From DASSBR01 sp035688265 (GTDB taxonomy: Bacteria > Pseudomonadota > Gammaproteobacteria > Natronospirales > DASSBR01): a DNA stretch of 64,000 bases. The translations under genes and the position numbers were made by a program. Under the pieces are notes generated by a model that was not told the origin of the DNA, ran no database searches, and saw only the letters and a program-made list of their open reading frames with translations. Location of the stretch: positions 3,190 to 67,189 of the forward strand of contig DASSNE010000021.1 in NCBI GenBank assembly GCA_035688265.1. The letters run 5' to 3'. Positions 9,263-17,910 of this stretch are shown piece by piece; the stretch's first letter is position 1, and every line of letters starts with the position of its first letter.

Positions 9263-10587
9263 GGCTCGGCCCCGGCAGTTGCAGCGAGATCCTTCGGCCG
9301 ATGTAGCGACAGCAAGGTCAGCTTGCGAACGTCGACAGGTATCCGCCGCTTGATCGGATCGCCGCGGCTGTCCATGCCGACGATCGCGCCGCCGCCCGGC
9401 AGCAGCACGCTGATGTGCGAATCGGGCAGCCCGCCCACGGCCGTCGCCGGAACCGGCAGCCCCTGTGCCGTCAGAATGGTGGGCGCGAGGTCCTGCAGCC
9501 CGCTGGGCCGCTTGACGACGCCGCTGCGGCCCAGGCCGTAGATCATCATCGTGATCTTGTCGTGCGCGGCCGGATTACGGTTCGGCGGATTGCGATACTT
9601 GATGATCTGGCGGGTAATGCCGCTGTCGTGATCGCCATACAAGGCGATGACGCAGTGCTTCAAAATCCCTTTTTCCTTGAGCAGATGGAAGAACAGCTTG
9701 ACCGCCCCGTCCAGATATTGCACCGAGCGAAGATAGTCGTTGACGATCCCCTTGTCCGGGCCGCCAAACCTTTTCCGCACGCCGTCGAAGGGATGATGAC
9801 TGCTGAGCGTGATGATGTGCATGAAGACCTTACCCTTCTGCGCCGCAAGGATATTCACCGCCTGCGTCATCACCGAGCGATCCGATATGCCCCAGCCGAT
9901 CTTGTCGTCCTGCTTCAGGTCGTTCTCGTAGTACTGCTTTTCGTAACCGAGCGCCTTGTGACTCTTCCTGCGATGCCAGAACTGGCCGTCAAAGCCGTGC
10001 ACCGAAATCGTCGTATACCCCGCCGCGTCGAAAATGCGCGGCACAGCCGGCACCTGGTACAGGCTCTGGTTGGTATAGACCGGGGTCCCCTGAATCGGAA
10101 TCACGCTGGTCAGCGCCAGGAACTCGGCATCGGAGGTGCGCCCGGCATCGGTCTCGTCGAATGCGTTTTCGAACCAGAGGCTGTGGTTGCGCAACTGCCG
10201 CAGGAACGGCGCCACATAGTGGCCGTCCAGCTTGAGCTTCAGCGCGCTCGCGGCAATCGCCTCCATCTGGATGTAAATCACGTAGCGCTTTTTCACGACC
10301 GGCATCGTGGCGAGCGCCGCCTGGCGCTTCTTCGCGCGTCCGGCGAGAAACTTGCGGTACGGCGTCGCATCGACGGTCTGCAGATGCTCGTCGAACCACC
10401 AGTCATGCACTTCCTGCCATGCATCGTGGAAGACGTAGCCGGTCACCCCCAGCTCATGCAGCACGAAGTTGGTCGTAAAACTGCGGTTGACAAATACCCA
10501 GTTGATGTTCCGGTAGGCAGCAACCACCAGCAGCACCAGTGCCAGCGTCGCAACGGCTCGGCTACCGATGCGCCAATATTTAGTCAT
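9259..10587 (-). CDS. LtaS-like phosphoglycerol transferase / sulfatase-fold enzyme
   Basis: A 442-residue protein with one N-terminal membrane anchor (residues ~11-26) and an extracytoplasmic alkaline-phosphatase-fold domain. The metal-site pattern of lipoteichoic acid synthase is present: E109 in IQMEA, the nucleophile-type threonine T151 in GRTSDAEF, H264 in LSSHHPF, and YGDHD at 317-321. LtaS itself has five membrane segments, whereas this one has a single anchor. In a Gram-negative polysaccharide locus it may attach phosphoglycerol (or phosphoethanolamine) to the glycan. The ATG at 10587 follows AGG by six bases; an in-frame GTG lies directly before it. It is coupled to the unknown membrane gene downstream. 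Confidence 0.82.
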   Translation of the reverse strand: MTKYWRIGSRAVATLALVLLVVAAYRNINWVFVNRSFTTNFVLHELGVTGYVFHDAWQEVHDWWFDEHLQTVDATPYRKFLAGRAKKRQAALATMPVVKKRYVIYIQMEAIAASALKLKLDGHYVAPFLRQLRNHSLWFENAFDETDAGRTSDAEFLALTSVIPIQGTPVYTNQSLYQVPAVPRIFDAAGYTTISVHGFDGQFWHRRKSHKALGYEKQYYENDLKQDDKIGWGISDRSVMTQAVNILAAQKGKVFMHIITLSSHHPFDGVRKRFGGPDKGIVNDYLRSVQYLDGAVKLFFHLLKEKGILKHCVIALYGDHDSGITRQIIKYRNPPNRNPAAHDKITMMIYGLGRSGVVKRPSGLQDLAPTILTAQGLPVPATAVGGLPDSHISVLLPGGGAIVGMDSRGDPIKRRIPVDVRKLTLLSLHRPKDLAATAGAEP

Positions 10588-10632
10588 CACATACCTGCCT
10601 GCACAGTGCCATCGCTTCGCGCGCGCACTAAT

Positions 10633-11373
10633 TTACTTTTGCATCGTCACAATGCCGCCCAGGCGACTTTTCAGGACAGATGAAGCCAGTAAAAACGCGT
10701 GTCTCATCGCGATCCTGCGCACCAGCTTCGACAGCTTTTCATTGGTGGCGCGTCCATACATGGCGGCTTGGGTAGTGCTCGCGCCCGGGTATACGTTGAA
10801 AATCTTGAAACCGGCAGCGCGGCCCAGCGAGATGACCTTGGCCGGCGGCATATCCTTCTCCGTCACGCCGAACTCGTCGATCGCCCGCAATGATGCTGGC
10901 TGATGCGCATGGCCTTTGCCAGGTTCAGACGTCACGCAAACCCCACCGGGCTTGAGGGCCTTAAACGCAGCTTTAACTGCCAGCGATTCATCGACGGCGT
11001 GATGCAAGGCGTCGAAAAATACCGCACAATCGAATTCGCTTTCATAGCGCAAGTGTTCATAATCGCTAACTGCGAAATCAATGTTGTCCAGCCCTTCACG
11101 TTGCTTGAGATCCCGAGCACAGCGAATCATATCAGCGGCGATATCCACGCCCACGACCTCATAGCCCATCTTTGCGAAGAACATGCTCGTCCAGCCCGTC
11201 CCGCAACCAAGGTCCAGAAGGCGCGCCGGCGGTGGCGGAAGCAACGACCTGATTGCTGCAATACCCATCAGGTAACCGGCACAATTGGGATCCGAAAACG
11301 GCTTGTTCGCCGCATGCCGTACCCCCTCCGGCCCTATGTTTTTTAGATAATCGATCTCGCCTTGCTTCGCCAT
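10633..11373 (-). CDS. Class I SAM-dependent methyltransferase
   Basis: A 246-residue methyltransferase with the SAM motif LLDLGCGTGWTSMFF, the acidic strand VVGVDIA, and a motif-IV-like FDCAVFFDALHH. The fold is of the Methyltransf_11/25 type. The ATG at 11373 has a strong ribosome-binding site (GAGGGAG, six to seven bases upstream); thirteen residues further upstream are open but unconserved. The likely job is methylation of a sugar in the polysaccharide, inferred from the locus. A 42-bp gap separates it from the LtaS-like gene. Confidence 0.82.
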   Translation of the reverse strand: MAKQGEIDYLKNIGPEGVRHAANKPFSDPNCAGYLMGIAAIRSLLPPPPARLLDLGCGTGWTSMFFAKMGYEVVGVDIAADMIRCARDLKQREGLDNIDFAVSDYEHLRYESEFDCAVFFDALHHAVDESLAVKAAFKALKPGGVCVTSEPGKGHAHQPASLRAIDEFGVTEKDMPPAKVISLGRAAGFKIFNVYPGASTTQAAMYGRATNEKLSKLVRRIAMRHAFLLASSVLKSRLGGIVTMQK

Positions 11374-11421
11374 ATCTCCCTCAATTGTCTCGTTGCAATT
11401 GACCGCAGCCAACTGACCATG

Positions 11422-12597
11422 TCATACCAGTACCTGGTCATCAAGCACACGCTTGTAAACCGCCATCGTTTCACTGGCGCATTTTTCCCAACTAAAATCT
11501 CGCGATCGTTCCAACCCCGCGCGACCGCGCCGCTCCCGCTCACCGGCATCATCAATGAGACTCATGATCGCTTCGGCGATCGCATCGATATCGTAGGGCT
11601 CCACCAGTATGCCGGCGTCGCCTACCACTTCGGGCAGCGAGGCGCGATTGGACGCGATTACCGGCACCCCGCACGCCATCGCCTCCAGCGGCGGCAGGCC
11701 GAAACCCTCGTAAATGGACGGATAAACGAGCATCGAGCTGCCGGCATAAATCTGCGGCAACTCGTCGTCGCTCAGATAACCGAGCAGCTTGATTTCACCG
11801 GCGGCGACCGACGGCTCCATCTCGCGGCCGATCTCGCCGTAATGCCAGCCCTTCATGCCCGCCAGCGCGAGCGGGAACTGCCGGCGCATGCCGGACGGGA
11901 TTTTCTCATAAGCGCGGATGAGACTGGTAATGTTCTTGCGCGGCTCCAGCGTCCCCACAGCCAGCAGATAGCTCCCGTACGTCAGCCCATATTTCGCCAG
12001 GCAGTCGTGTACCTCCTGCGCCTCGCGCGGCCGGAACTGCTCGCTCACCCCGTTATGAATGGCATGCACCTTCGACGGGTCGACCGAAAATGTCTCGACA
12101 ATCTCCCGCGCGATGAACTCGGAAACCGTGATGACGACATCCGATCGCTCGATCGCGGCCGGCAGCGCGTCGCCGATCGCGCGCACACGCTCCTTCGGGT
12201 GCGTCTCCGGAAACCGCAGGATGGACAGGTCGTGGATTGTATTGATGATCGGGCCGTCGAACCGGAGCGGGACGAAGTTCGGCTCGTGATAGAGCTGGAT
12301 CGCGTGGTTCCTGACGCCGCGGCTGAAATACCGCTGCTGCAAATGCCGAGCAATCGCGTACGAATTAGGCACGAAAGTCCGCAACAGATTCCTGATCCGG
12401 CTGACGCGCTCCGCCTTCAAGCGGCTTTCGAGCGTCGCCTGATCAATCCGCCGCGTATCCCATACGGGACCGTAAAAGAACCATGGCTGAAAGTCCGGAT
12501 CCTTCTCAATTTCGCCTAGCAGGTTATACGTGTATTGGCCCACACCGGTCAGCGGGGCCAATAAGCTGATGCCGTTGACGGCGAGGTTGACAGCCAT
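11422..12597 (-). CDS. Family 4 glycosyltransferase (mannosyl/rhamnosyltransferase-like)
   Basis: A 391-residue GT-B enzyme. Visible motifs are the N-terminal TGVGQYTYNLL, the middle NTIHDLSILRFPE and VSEFIAREI, then AVGTLEPRKNI and the EX7E site YEGFGLPPLEAMACGVPVIAS. This pattern is typical of WbpY/WbaZ-like mannosyl- or D-rhamnosyltransferases that use GDP-sugars, which fits gmd and rmd in the same locus. The donor is inference. It starts 2 bp after the preceding FkbM-like gene. Confidence 0.87.
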   Translation of the reverse strand: MAVNLAVNGISLLAPLTGVGQYTYNLLGEIEKDPDFQPWFFYGPVWDTRRIDQATLESRLKAERVSRIRNLLRTFVPNSYAIARHLQQRYFSRGVRNHAIQLYHEPNFVPLRFDGPIINTIHDLSILRFPETHPKERVRAIGDALPAAIERSDVVITVSEFIAREIVETFSVDPSKVHAIHNGVSEQFRPREAQEVHDCLAKYGLTYGSYLLAVGTLEPRKNITSLIRAYEKIPSGMRRQFPLALAGMKGWHYGEIGREMEPSVAAGEIKLLGYLSDDELPQIYAGSSMLVYPSIYEGFGLPPLEAMACGVPVIASNRASLPEVVGDAGILVEPYDIDAIAEAIMSLIDDAGERERRGRAGLERSRDFSWEKCASETMAVYKRVLDDQVLV

Positions 12598-12599
12598 TA

Positions 12600-13478
12600 T
12601 TACTCCAACGCGTCTTTCTTCTCTACCGACAAGGCGTCGGCCAGAAATTTCAGGGTCGGCGGATGGCCGCTTGCGAAGCGGCGGAAATGGTACCGCGCAG
12701 GCTGAAATAACTGCTGCGCCGTGTAATCCGCAAATTTGTCCGCATCATCTTTATTGATGAAAAACGCGTTGACTCCCGACAGGCCGCATGCCACGAGCTT
12801 GTAGCCAAAATCGTCCAACATCTCGACGAAACAGCATAATGACGCGCCTTGATAGTCATCCCCGCCCCATGCTGCATTCGCCGCCGGTCGGGCCGCTATC
12901 CGCATCGGCGGCGGAAACTTGGCGTTATATTCCGCGCAAATCACGCGCGGCCGTATCTTCGTTACAAGCGTACGCAAAACATTGAGATCATCGCCGTCTA
13001 TATCGATCGAAAGGAAGTCGAGGTCGTCCGTCTTGAAGTGCTCTAACGTACGCGACACCATTGAGGAGACATTTTCCGGAGAGACAAATTCTCGCGTTAC
13101 CAGCAAGGAATAACTATCCGGAATTTGGCGCTTGACGAAGTCCACTTTTGAGGCATCGGCATCGATCCACGCGCCATGCCATCCTTTCAACAACAGAGTG
13201 TGAGTATTATTCTCAAGTCCATCGCTACAGCCGATTTCGATAAACGTTCGGCCGCCTTCTCCGATGCGAGAAAAAATCTCAGCTATGATCCCGTCTTCAT
13301 CGAATTGGGAGTAAACCTTGTATCCTGAAACAGCCGGATTACCGGGAGTTTCGGCAATCAGCTTGTCCCTTAACCGGTCGTACTCCCGCTGGAGGATCGC
13401 CTGCCTGTTTGGCAACTCCCGTACGCGTTCCAGGAACTTCGAGCCGGCTTGAGTTAAGGCGCGCTTATAATGGGGCAT
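12600..13478 (-). CDS. FkbM-like methyltransferase-fold protein
   Basis: A 292-residue cytoplasmic protein. The N-terminal 50 residues are charged and helical. A Rossmann-like SAM site follows (FIEIGCSDGLENN, then WIDAD), and LDFLSIDIDGDDLNVLR resembles the FkbM family segment. The C-terminal part (residues ~200-292) is specific. It probably methylates a sugar hydroxyl, but FkbM-type relatives in polysaccharide loci are often uncharacterised. Its base composition is lower in GC than flanking housekeeping genes. Confidence 0.7.
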   Translation of the reverse strand: MPHYKRALTQAGSKFLERVRELPNRQAILQREYDRLRDKLIAETPGNPAVSGYKVYSQFDEDGIIAEIFSRIGEGGRTFIEIGCSDGLENNTHTLLLKGWHGAWIDADASKVDFVKRQIPDSYSLLVTREFVSPENVSSMVSRTLEHFKTDDLDFLSIDIDGDDLNVLRTLVTKIRPRVICAEYNAKFPPPMRIAARPAANAAWGGDDYQGASLCCFVEMLDDFGYKLVACGLSGVNAFFINKDDADKFADYTAQQLFQPARYHFRRFASGHPPTLKFLADALSVEKKDALE

Positions 13479-13508
13479 TTCTTGTCCTCATGAGGTAAAC
13501 ATGAATCA

Positions 13509-14528
13509 TTATCTTCGGGAGACTCCCAGCCCGTTGAACAGGTTGATATAAGCGTCAACGGCTTGCTTTTCGTCGAATACATTTATGGCACGTTCGCGAC
13601 CGGCAATACCGAAGTCGTGCGCCAAGCCGGCGAAATTTACCAAACTGCGACAGCGCTCAGCCATATCCAAGACGTTCTCTGGCGGAGAAAGAAACCCGGT
13701 TTCCCCGTGCCTGATAACGTCCCGCAATCCGGCAACATCGAAGGCGACCACGGGCTTTGAGCACGCCATCCCTTCCAACGCCGTATAGCCAAATCCCTCG
13801 TGCCTGCTCAAGCAAGCCACTATGTCTGCGGCTCGATACGCCTTGATCAATTCGGATTCTGAGAGTCCGCTAACGAACCGGAGCCGGGCGCCGCGCGCAG
13901 AGATCGACGGTGCTTTCCCGCGCAAGCCGGCAACAACCGTTACTTCAAACTGGCTTCCAAGTGCCTCGCAGAACGGCGCGATCAGGTCTCCTCCCTTTCG
14001 CCTGCTCATGTTACCCACAATCAATACTTTGGCTCGATCGCCTCCGTGTCCTATAGCTTCATCCTGTGGACTGAAGCGCGCTGTGTCGACCCATAGCGGA
14101 ATCACGGTCGCGGAGTTGATACCGAATTCCTGGATCATCTCGTCCCGGGTCGAGTCGCTAATCGCAACAAGCGCATCTGCATGTTTGAGCGAGCTGCGCT
14201 CGAAGCGGTAAACAACCTCATCATGAAAAATTGATTGTGCACGACTTTTCCATCCAGGATAGCCTCTATGACTGACGCAATGAAGAACATACGCCACTAT
14301 TGGAATACCTGATCGCCTGAAGGCGAACGCATTCCAGCTGTTGGCCAGGACGAGATCGACGTCAGGGGGGCACCGGCCTTTCAAAAAGTGCGGCGCATAC
14401 TGGTACCTGTGTTCGAATGCCTCAACAACCGGCTCGTACCCGGCGGTGGACAGCGCCCGCCCCAGCCGCGCGACGAAGACATCCGCGCCGCTTTTAGCAC
14501 TGACATAGGGAAGCCATATCCTGCTCAT
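13509..14528 (-). CDS. Family 4 glycosyltransferase
   Basis: A 339-residue GT-B glycosyltransferase. The N-terminal domain has SAKSGADVFVARLGRAL; the C-terminal domain has VLIVGNMSRRKGGDLI and the EX7E site RHEGFGYTALEGMACSKPVVAFD. Its ATG overlaps the stop of the flippase gene by 4 bp, so both are likely translated together. It likely adds one sugar to the lipid-linked chain in the cytoplasm; the linkage is not predictable. Confidence 0.86.
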   Translation of the reverse strand: MSRIWLPYVSAKSGADVFVARLGRALSTAGYEPVVEAFEHRYQYAPHFLKGRCPPDVDLVLANSWNAFAFRRSGIPIVAYVLHCVSHRGYPGWKSRAQSIFHDEVVYRFERSSLKHADALVAISDSTRDEMIQEFGINSATVIPLWVDTARFSPQDEAIGHGGDRAKVLIVGNMSRRKGGDLIAPFCEALGSQFEVTVVAGLRGKAPSISARGARLRFVSGLSESELIKAYRAADIVACLSRHEGFGYTALEGMACSKPVVAFDVAGLRDVIRHGETGFLSPPENVLDMAERCRSLVNFAGLAHDFGIAGRERAINVFDEKQAVDAYINLFNGLGVSRR

Positions 14529-15799
14529 GGCGATCCTCTGGTGCCTTCACCCGGAGCGGCCGCAAGACATTTCCGCGCCGCCTGACCCCGCTCGGATAAC
14601 CATATCCACAAGAGCAACGTAAGCGTCATCACAACGTGCGTGGCGTACGTCGCATAGACGGCTCCAACCCATCCCCACAGCGCCACTGCTGCGACGCCGG
14701 CTACGATATTGAATGCCGCGCCCCCCAACTCCGTCATACCCATGGCGTGCTCATGATTCGAAGTCGCCGCCAACGTACGAACAACAATCCACAGCGTCAT
14801 GGAGAACGGAACCAGCGCGAGGATGCGCGCGACATGGACCGATGGCTCATAGGCACGAGTTAGCAGCAATGGCAACACGGGCGCTATCAGATAAACGGCG
14901 GCGCTGAGAATGAGTCCAGCAATCAAAGCGAGGCAAATACGCGGAAGAGACGTGCGGACCGCATACAAAAAGCCACCCTCGCCCTTCCTGAAGAGGCTTG
15001 GAAGCAGTCTTTCGACCCCTGCCACTATGGGCAGCGTAAGGACATCGGTAAGCCGATAGGCGATGGCATATTCGCCGGCGATTGCCGTACCGGTCATGCG
15101 AGCAAGTATGACTTTGTCAGCATCGCCATGGACGCGCGATGACGCAGACGACAAGGCGAAACTTAACCCAGATAGACGATCACTCCAGCCCGCGGTGACG
15201 GCTGCCCCACCAGACGACCGACCCGTGAGGCTGAGGAGCAATAAAGTTGTCATAGCGGCTACGCCAGTCGCAAAGGATATCCATGACCAGGTATCGAACG
15301 TGAATACCCCGATTTCAGCGAGAAGTACCGCCGCAATAGCCACTCGAACAATGGGTACGACACAAATAGCAACAGCCATAGCGCCAAACCGGCTTCGAGC
15401 CTGGCAGGTCCTCATGAACATCTCCGCAGCTGACGCCGCGAGGATTTCCCCAACTACCAACAACGATATAGAAATTGGCGATACCACATGCGGAATCAGC
15501 AGCCACGAAAGGCCTGCCGCGACTATGATCAGCCCGGGCAAAGACCAGCAAATCTGAACAACGGAGCGGCGCAAGCTGTCTCGGTAGCTGTGACTGTCTC
15601 TGGAAACATCCCGAAGATGCAGAGACGCCGCGCCAAATCCGCTGAAGGTGGAAAAGAAGGTAGCGAGGCTGACGGCTGCCGCAAATGCACCATAGGCCCC
15701 GACTCCAAATGTGCGCGCTAAAATTACAACCAAAGCGGCCAGAGATGCAGAGCGCACTCCTAACCCGATGAGGATGGCGAGATAACTATTTCCCAGCAT
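14525..15799 (-). CDS. Wzx-like polysaccharide flippase
   Basis: A 424-residue protein with about twelve hydrophobic segments, matching the polysaccharide-synthesis (MOP/PST) flippase family that moves undecaprenyl-linked oligosaccharides across the inner membrane. The N-terminal segment ILIGLGVRSASLAALVVILARTFGVGAYGAF and the charged loop SRVHGDADKVILARMTG (near the middle) are typical. Its presence next to an ABC exporter in the same locus is unusual. It is followed by the overlapping glycosyltransferase gene. Confidence 0.83.
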   Translation of the reverse strand: MLGNSYLAILIGLGVRSASLAALVVILARTFGVGAYGAFAAAVSLATFFSTFSGFGAASLHLRDVSRDSHSYRDSLRRSVVQICWSLPGLIIVAAGLSWLLIPHVVSPISISLLVVGEILAASAAEMFMRTCQARSRFGAMAVAICVVPIVRVAIAAVLLAEIGVFTFDTWSWISFATGVAAMTTLLLLSLTGRSSGGAAVTAGWSDRLSGLSFALSSASSRVHGDADKVILARMTGTAIAGEYAIAYRLTDVLTLPIVAGVERLLPSLFRKGEGGFLYAVRTSLPRICLALIAGLILSAAVYLIAPVLPLLLTRAYEPSVHVARILALVPFSMTLWIVVRTLAATSNHEHAMGMTELGGAAFNIVAGVAAVALWGWVGAVYATYATHVVMTLTLLLWIWLSERGQAARKCLAAAPGEGTRGSP

Positions 15800-15849
15800 T
15801 TACTTGGCTAAGCTCGGAATGCTGTTTTAACCAAAGTCACCGTAGTCAT

Positions 15850-16935
15850 TCAGGCATTCTCCTGAGCAAAATCACGGCTGGACTTTGAAGCAAGTAGATC
15901 CATGTAATCGCGGCCGACACGCTCCCACGTGAACACCTCAGCTACAGTTTTTTTCGCGTTGGCCGAGAATTTCTGCCGCTTCGCTTGTGGCCACAAATAA
16001 ATTTCATTTATCCTCGCCGCAAACGCGGCCGCATCCAGCGGCTCCACAAGAAATCCCGTAACCCCCTCCACGACCGCTTCGGCCAAGCCGCCACAACGGC
16101 TCACGACCGTTGGGACGCCCACAGCAGGTGCTTCAAGCGCCGACAAGCCGAAGCCTTCTCCCTGAATTTTCTCGTCTGGAGGCAGGTTCGGCATAACGCA
16201 TGCCGTTACCGACGCCCTCAGTTCGGCCAGCGACCCCGGGTCAACCACTCCCAGATACGTTACGCGCTCGCACTGCTCGACCGCGTTCATTTCACTTTCG
16301 TCCCATGGCGGCCCAGCAACCTCGATCGACAGGCCTGGGCTTACCAGAGGAAGCACTTCCTTAATAAACCAGGAGAGACCTTTATAACGAATAAGCCGGC
16401 CAGCGAATAAGATAACCGGCCGCGGAACACTTGACTGAGCCAGGTCTATTTTTTTTGTGGCAAGCGGAATGACCGCAATGTTCCTGAAGCCAAGATTGGA
16501 CGCTGCCCGTGCCGTGTAGTGGCTGTTTGCGATCAATAGATCAGGCAACCTCGCGAGGCGCCTAATCGCTAGCCGGTATAGTCTTGATCTCAATCCCTTA
16601 CCTTGGGAAAAAAAAATGTCGTTCCCATGTGCAGTTCCGACTAGCTTCATCTCGTGCCTACAGAAGAGTTTTGAGATTAGCGCGAGGGGTAGAAGCAGGA
16701 CATCACCTAACAGCAAGACATCGATTTTTCTACGGCTGCGAATAATATGGACTGCCGCACCAAGAAAGAATCTCAGCAGCTGAATCATAGTAGGGCGACC
16801 GATGATGGGTGGACTCGGCACGTATATCCGTGTCTGCGAATCCATCCGGCTCAAGGCGTCGTAGAGTTCTTTGGAGAAAACTTCCATGCCTCCGGTCGAC
16901 GGCGGAAACTTTCGAGTCACGAACAGGAGGTGCAT
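15850..16935 (-). CDS. Family 4 glycosyltransferase
   Basis: A 361-residue GT-B enzyme. It begins MHLLFVTRKFPPSTGGMEVFSKEL, the usual N-terminal nucleotide-sugar/acceptor domain of the PimB/WbuB-like class. Further motifs are TAHGNDIF, IANSHYTARAA, LFAGRLIRYKGLSWFI and the EX7E-type GEGFGLSALEAPAVGVPTVVSRCGG. It lies 4 bp after the GT2 gene upstream in transcription order. Substrate unknown. Confidence 0.87.
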   Translation of the reverse strand: MHLLFVTRKFPPSTGGMEVFSKELYDALSRMDSQTRIYVPSPPIIGRPTMIQLLRFFLGAAVHIIRSRRKIDVLLLGDVLLLPLALISKLFCRHEMKLVGTAHGNDIFFSQGKGLRSRLYRLAIRRLARLPDLLIANSHYTARAASNLGFRNIAVIPLATKKIDLAQSSVPRPVILFAGRLIRYKGLSWFIKEVLPLVSPGLSIEVAGPPWDESEMNAVEQCERVTYLGVVDPGSLAELRASVTACVMPNLPPDEKIQGEGFGLSALEAPAVGVPTVVSRCGGLAEAVVEGVTGFLVEPLDAAAFAARINEIYLWPQAKRQKFSANAKKTVAEVFTWERVGRDYMDLLASKSSRDFAQENA

Positions 16936-16939
16936 TTGG

Positions 16940-17908
16940 CTATTTCAACTTTTGCTCATCGGGCTTGAGCCGGTCCATGCCCAACTTATTGATTTTGTGT
17001 TGAATGTTTTCCATGAGCCGCCTGTTGACGGAAAAGAGATCCGCCATAAACGCAACCAAGACTGTCTGAAACCCCATCCCCAGAATTATAGCGGCAGCAA
17101 TCAATGACTGGATGTGACCATTGCCATCGCCTACTATGTAAAAGTATAAAAATCGCGCGCCGATGCCCATGCCAATCAAAAACAAGACGACACCCACAGT
17201 CATAAAAAAGCGGAACGGGCGGTAGACGACGAATATCCGGATGATCGTAACCAGAGACCGCTGTATATATGCCGGTATGCTTTTGACTAATCGCGACGGC
17301 CGCAGGTCTTCGTTGACCCTCACCGGAACCGATGTGATCGCCATATTCTTTTGTCCGGCTTGAATTATCGTCTCGAGCGTATATGTGTAGTTGTTGAAAA
17401 CGTTGAGCTGCATTGCGGCATCGCGGCTGATTGCGCGGAAGCCGCTTGGTGCGTCGGGAATCTCGGTTTTACTCGCGATGCGGACGGCCCAACTGCCAAG
17501 CTTCTGCAGAAATTTTTTGGCGGGCGAAAAATGGTGAATCGTGTCGATGGGCCGCGCCCCCACGACCATATCGGCCTTGCCCCCAATAATGGGCGCAACC
17601 AAAGCGTCAATATCGGCGGCGTTATATTGATTGTCAGCATCCGTATTAACGATAACGTCAGCACCCATACGCAGCGCTGCTTCAATCCCCGTCATAAAAG
17701 CTTGAGCCAATCCTTGATTCCGAGTGTGGCGCACGACGTGATCGACGCCATTTTGCGTAGCGATATCCGCAGTGCCATCCGTACTTCCGTCATCGATAAT
17801 CAGCCATTTAACTTCGTCGACCCCCTTTACCTTGCGCGGTAGAAACGATAGAGCGGTGGCCAACGTCCCCGCTTCATTGAAGCACGGAATTTGAATTATC
17901 AGCTTCAT
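16940..17908 (-). CDS. Family 2 glycosyltransferase with C-terminal membrane anchor
   Basis: A 322-residue DPM1/ArnC-like enzyme. The GT-A domain shows IPCFNEAGTLATAL, IIDDGSTDGTADIA and the DxD-containing NTDADNQYNAADI. Two C-terminal membrane helices (residues ~230-255 and ~265-290) anchor it. Such proteins often transfer a sugar from a nucleotide onto undecaprenyl phosphate to make a donor for a GT-C enzyme. The next gene upstream (17911-20280) is a large GT-C-like membrane protein, so the two may form such a pair. The role is inferred. Confidence 0.86.
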   Translation of the reverse strand: MKLIIQIPCFNEAGTLATALSFLPRKVKGVDEVKWLIIDDGSTDGTADIATQNGVDHVVRHTRNQGLAQAFMTGIEAALRMGADVIVNTDADNQYNAADIDALVAPIIGGKADMVVGARPIDTIHHFSPAKKFLQKLGSWAVRIASKTEIPDAPSGFRAISRDAAMQLNVFNNYTYTLETIIQAGQKNMAITSVPVRVNEDLRPSRLVKSIPAYIQRSLVTIIRIFVVYRPFRFFMTVGVVLFLIGMGIGARFLYFYIVGDGNGHIQSLIAAAIILGMGFQTVLVAFMADLFSVNRRLMENIQHKINKLGMDRLKPDEQKLK

Positions 17909-17910
17909 GG

